DNA from: an uncultured Nitrospiraceae bacterium | Lineage (GTDB): Bacteria > Nitrospirota > Thermodesulfovibrionia > Thermodesulfovibrionales > SM23-35 | Length of the DNA stretch: 64,000 nt | Direction: 5' to 3' | Assembly (NCBI GenBank): GCA_937138415.1 | Contig: CAKZPA010000044.1 | Location: 1-64,000 of the forward strand | Shown: in pieces, positions 60,993-64,000 of the stretch | How positions within the stretch are numbered: position 1 is the first letter of the stretch | Layout of the letters: each line of letters opens with the position of its first letter | The notes under the pieces: model-generated | The model's database searches: none | Told to the model about the DNA's origin: nothing | Seen by the model: the letters and a program-made list of their open reading frames with translations, nothing else | Translations under genes and position numbers: made by a program

Positions 60993-63698
60993 CTACACCT
61001 CCGCTTCTTTCAACATGGTGATACTGTCCGCAATCTTGTCCCTCATCCTCATCAACTCCTCGTGTTTTACTTTCTCTTTTTCGATCACGTCCTTCGGCGC
61101 CCTCGCGAGAAAGTCCTCGTTGAAGAGCTTTCTGTTCAACGTGACGAGATCTTTGTCCACCTTCATTTTTTCCTTCTTGAGTCTATCCATTTCGGCAGCA
61201 ATATTCAATATGCCTTTCAGCCCCACGTAGATTTCCATCGCGCTCTTCATCACCGTGGCGGCGCACTCGGGCTTCCTGATGTCAGCACCGATCGCGATGT
61301 CATCCGCTCGCGCGAGCATCTTGATGTACTCGCTATGAGCGGCGAGGATGGCTTCCGCCTCGGGCGAGGAGGTCCGTATCGCCGCGTTCACCCGGCGCGA
61401 GGGCGAGATGTTCAGCTCTCCGCGAATGGTTCTGATGCCGGTGACCGCATCGATGATGAAGGACATCTGCCGCTCCGCCTCAGTGTCACGGGGAAGAGAG
61501 GTCGGGTATGAGGAGACGACGATGCTTTCCGGAATGTCGTCGCTGGGATACATTCCTTCGAGGCCTTCCTCACGGAGCTTTTGCCAGATCTCCTCCGTGA
61601 TGAACGGCATGAACGGGTGGAGGAGCCGGAGCGCTGTTTCCAGCACCGAGAGGAGACACCATCGTGTCCCGTCAGCGAGACTGTCGTCGGAGAGTTCTCT
61701 CTTCGTCATTTCGAGGTACCAGTCGCAGAGCTCGTGCCAGACGAACTGGTAAATGGCGTTCGCTGCGTCGTTGAACCGGTAATCGCAGAGCGCTCTCTCC
61801 ATGGATTCGGCTGTGACTGCAAGTCTGCTCCGTATCCATCTGCCGGGCAGCGAAAGCGGGATCTGTCCGGCGTGCGTCGGCATCCTGTTTCGGTATTCGG
61901 CGGTATTCATCATGATGAACCGTGCCGCGTTCCACAGTTTATTGGCGAAATGGCGGTAGCCTTCCACACGGTCTTCGGAGAATCTGATGTCCCTGCCCTG
62001 CGCGGCGAACGCGGCGAACGTGAACCGAAATGCATCGGTCCCGTACTTGTCCATCATGATGAGCGGATCGACGACATTGCCTTTGGACTTCGACATTTTT
62101 TGGCCCCGTACATCCCGAACGATCGCGTGAATGTACACATCTCTGAACGGGACGTCCCGCATGAAATGAACGCCCATCATGATCATGCGGGCGACCCAGA
62201 AAAAAATTATGTCGAAGGCGGTGACGAGAACGCTCGTCGGGTAGAATGTCCTGAGATCTTCCGTATCATCGGGCCATCCGAGCGTCGAAAAGGGCCACAG
62301 CGCGGAAGAGAACCATGTGTCGAGGACATCTTCCTCCTGCACGAGCGAACGGGAGCCGCAGTGAGGGCAGGCCTGCGGATCGCTCCGCGAGACGATGATC
62401 CCGTCGCGCCGCGCACAGACGTCGTTCCGCTTCTCCCGGCAGTACCAGATGGGCATACGGTGTCCCCACCAAATCTGGCGGGAAACGCACCAGTCCCGGA
62501 TGTCCTCCATCCACGCGAAGTACGTATTTTCCCAACTGCTCGGTATGATCCTGATTTTCCCCTCCCGGACTGCCGTGATCGCGTCTTTCGCCATGGACTG
62601 CACGTTCACGTACCACTGCGGCGTCGAGAGCGGTTCGGTGATCGTTTTGCAACGGTAGCAGTGGCCGATTGCCGCGCGGTGCACCTCTTCTTTTTCGATC
62701 AGGTTCAGCTTTCGGAGATCGTCGACGACGAGCCTCCGGCAGGCGTATCGCTCCATCCCCGCATACCGTTCTCCCGCACGTGCGGTCATTCGGCCATCCT
62801 TGCCGATCACCGAGATCGACGGCAGGGGCGGGGTCCGCCGCTTCGCCATGGCTTCGTCGTTGAAGTCGTGCGCAGGCGTTACTTTGACCGCGCCGGTCCC
62901 GAACGCCGGATCGACTGCAGGGTCCGCGATGATCGGGATGACCCTGTTCGTGAGGGGGAGGAGCACCGTCTTCCCGATGACATTTCTGTATCGCTCATCG
63001 TCCGGGTGTACCGCGACGGCGGTATCGCCGAGCATCGTCTCCGGTCTGGTCGTCGCGACGATGATGTGTCTCGAACTTTCGCCCGCGAGCGGATAGCGGA
63101 TGTAGGTCAGCTTCCCGTCGATTTCTTCGTGTTCCACCTCGAGGTCCGAGAGGGCGGTGTGGCATCGGGGACACCAGTTGATGAGGCGGTTGTCGCGGTA
63201 TACCAGCCCTTCCTCGTACAGGCGCACGAACACTTCTCTCACCGCTCTCGAGAGTCCTTCGTCGAGCGTGAACCGCTCCCGAGACCAGTCGCACGATGCG
63301 CCGAGCCTCTTGAGCTGATGGAGGATTTTCCCGCCAGACTCGGCTTTCCATTTCCAGACCTCTTCGATAAAGGCATCGCGGCCGAGCTGGTGCCTGTCGA
63401 TCCCTTTAGCCGCGAGCTGTTTCTCCACGACATTCTGCGTGGCGATCCCCGCGTGGTCGGTTCCGGGCACCCAGAGGACGACGCATCCGGACATCCGTTT
63501 CCACCGCGTCAGGATGTCCTGCAAGACCGCGTTGAGTGCGTGCCCCATGTGGAGCGAGCCGGTGACGTTGGGCGGGGGAATGACGAGCGAATAGGGAGGG
63601 CCGGGCGCTTTCGGGTCAGGACGGAAATACCCCTTCGAAATCCAGTACGCGTACCATTTCTCCTCGATGCCTTTCGGCTGAAAGCCCTTGTCTAAAAT
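60993..63698 (-). CDS. valS: Valyl-tRNA synthetase, apparent ATT start
   Basis: Class I synthetase, about 901 residues. PPPNVTGSLHMGHALN (HIGH motif), GTDHAGIATQNVVEKQL, KMSKSKGNVVDP (KMSKS), an editing domain (ATTRPETMLGDTAVAVHP) and a C-terminal coiled coil (LKKEKMKVDKDLVTLNRKL). The family-like N-terminus LDKGFQPKGIEEKWYAYWISKGYF has no ATG, GTG or TTG; the first in-frame standard start is ATG 63548, inside the HIGH motif. The best candidate is ATT at 63698, with GAGAGGA 10 bases upstream and overlap with the preceding gene. ATT is a rare start, or a mutated or miscalled ATG. Confidence 0.93.
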   Translation of the reverse strand: MLDKGFQPKGIEEKWYAYWISKGYFRPDPKAPGPPYSLVIPPPNVTGSLHMGHALNAVLQDILTRWKRMSGCVVLWVPGTDHAGIATQNVVEKQLAAKGIDRHQLGRDAFIEEVWKWKAESGGKILHQLKRLGASCDWSRERFTLDEGLSRAVREVFVRLYEEGLVYRDNRLINWCPRCHTALSDLEVEHEEIDGKLTYIRYPLAGESSRHIIVATTRPETMLGDTAVAVHPDDERYRNVIGKTVLLPLTNRVIPIIADPAVDPAFGTGAVKVTPAHDFNDEAMAKRRTPPLPSISVIGKDGRMTARAGERYAGMERYACRRLVVDDLRKLNLIEKEEVHRAAIGHCYRCKTITEPLSTPQWYVNVQSMAKDAITAVREGKIRIIPSSWENTYFAWMEDIRDWCVSRQIWWGHRMPIWYCREKRNDVCARRDGIIVSRSDPQACPHCGSRSLVQEEDVLDTWFSSALWPFSTLGWPDDTEDLRTFYPTSVLVTAFDIIFFWVARMIMMGVHFMRDVPFRDVYIHAIVRDVRGQKMSKSKGNVVDPLIMMDKYGTDAFRFTFAAFAAQGRDIRFSEDRVEGYRHFANKLWNAARFIMMNTAEYRNRMPTHAGQIPLSLPGRWIRSRLAVTAESMERALCDYRFNDAANAIYQFVWHELCDWYLEMTKRELSDDSLADGTRWCLLSVLETALRLLHPFMPFITEEIWQKLREEGLEGMYPSDDIPESIVVSSYPTSLPRDTEAERQMSFIIDAVTGIRTIRGELNISPSRRVNAAIRTSSPEAEAILAAHSEYIKMLARADDIAIGADIRKPECAATVMKSAMEIYVGLKGILNIAAEMDRLKKEKMKVDKDLVTLNRKLFNEDFLARAPKDVIEKEKVKHEELMRMRDKIADSITMLKEAEV

Positions 63699-64000
63699 GC
63701 TGACTTAATCCTCTCTATCTCTTGGGAAATCATGGTCTCAGCAAGTTCGGGAACGGTCTCCCAAATCACTTTCTGGACCTCGCTCGTCAACGACTCGATC
63801 GAGCCTTTGAGAATCTCCTTGAGCATCCGCTCTATCAGCTCGGGAGTGAGATCCCAGAGAATCTTGTCGACTGAGTCCTTGATGAAGGGAGAAATGGAAG
63901 CGATCAAGGTTTCTTTCAACTCGGCAGGCGACAGAAGTGCCGAGACCCTCTCGCGGATAACGTCTTCGAATAGAGCCCGTATCTCTTCTCTCGAGAGAAA
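63692..64000 (-). CDS. C-terminal part of a helical protein upstream of valS
   Basis: 102 codons up to the window edge, open throughout, so the start lies outside. The sequence is amphipathic and helical with repeated pieces: LSPAELKETLIASISPFIKDSVDKILWDLTPELIERML, then ESLTSEVQKVIWETVPELAETMI. Tails with such xPELxExxI repeats follow response-regulator receiver domains in some anaerobes, but no such domain is visible here, so this is a suggestion only. Its stop overlaps the presumed valS start. Confidence 0.7.
   Translation of the reverse strand, partial: FLSREEIRALFEDVIRERVSALLSPAELKETLIASISPFIKDSVDKILWDLTPELIERMLKEILKGSIESLTSEVQKVIWETVPELAETMISQEIERIKSAF

Noticed and set aside
61581-63695. 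704-codon open frame antisense to valS
   Set aside because: Codon-bias shadow of a GC-rich gene; Asp/Arg/His-rich and without domains. The same applies to 37781-39667 and 45723-47024.

Overview
The window reads as a chromosome segment from an anaerobic or facultatively anaerobic Gram-negative bacterium of high GC content. Dense operons with 4-bp start/stop overlaps cover nearly all of it. I infer a Nitrospirota-like (less likely deltaproteobacterial) host from the mix of a folate C1 branch with MetV/MetF, CooC, a selenocysteine formate dehydrogenase, a group-3-like [NiFe] hydrogenase, many PAS/c-di-GMP sensors and the ruvCAB-queH-DUF2905-spoIID-queA-phoH-ybeY order. No rRNA, tRNA, phage, insertion sequence or CRISPR array was seen.

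Layout. 1-3380 (minus): a two-gene [NiFe] hydrogenase in which the small subunit is fused behind two cyclic-nucleotide-binding domains; the operon carries three apparent frameshifts. 3475-9625 (plus): hisC, hisB, then cooC, a tandem UspA protein, a CaCA exchanger, 5-formyl-THF cyclo-ligase and an inositol-phosphatase-like gene. 9641-16591 (plus): a promoter and structured leader, then folE, folD, a GltD-ferredoxin-MvhD fusion, metV, purD, metF and a PilZ protein, which together look like the methyl branch of the Wood-Ljungdahl pathway plus an electron-input module. 16870-19905: a sigma-54-type promoter and a PAS-GAF-(dead GGDEF)-EAL protein.

31755-19983 (minus): a 14-gene, almost seamless operon: gmhA, ruvC, ruvA, ruvB, queH, DUF2905, spoIID-like, queA, SPOR, phoH, 7TM-HD, ybeY, an unknown gene and a PAS sensor kinase whose phospho-acceptor His is Gln. 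32939-36518: ychF, divergent tandem HtrA proteases and a tiny zinc-ribbon gene. 36567-44106: larC, pepF, a PPC/DUF296 protein, a two-CW GGDEF-EAL protein, HU and a globin-PsiE membrane protein. 44119-48056: pcm, a FAD oxidoreductase, surE and purM.

48694-54176 (minus): a CoA-binding protein and a periplasmic formate dehydrogenase operon (fdhE, then fdhA with an in-frame UGA-Sec codon and SECIS-like hairpin, then fdhB). 54267-59312 (plus): an EamA transporter, kup, prmC and bioA. 59332-64000 (minus): a small SAP/Rho-N protein, nadC, a beta-repeat tail-anchored protein, valS and the C-terminus of a helical protein cut by the window edge.

How it fits together: FdhAB oxidises formate outside the membrane; FolD, MetV/MetF and the fusion oxidoreductase move C1 units between formyl/methylene and methyl THF; CooC serves nickel insertion for a CO dehydrogenase not seen here; the hydrogenase may supply or sense H2. 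Several promoters share a TGn-extended -10 box, and some genes appear leaderless. Intergenic spacers carry short dispersed palindromic repeats.
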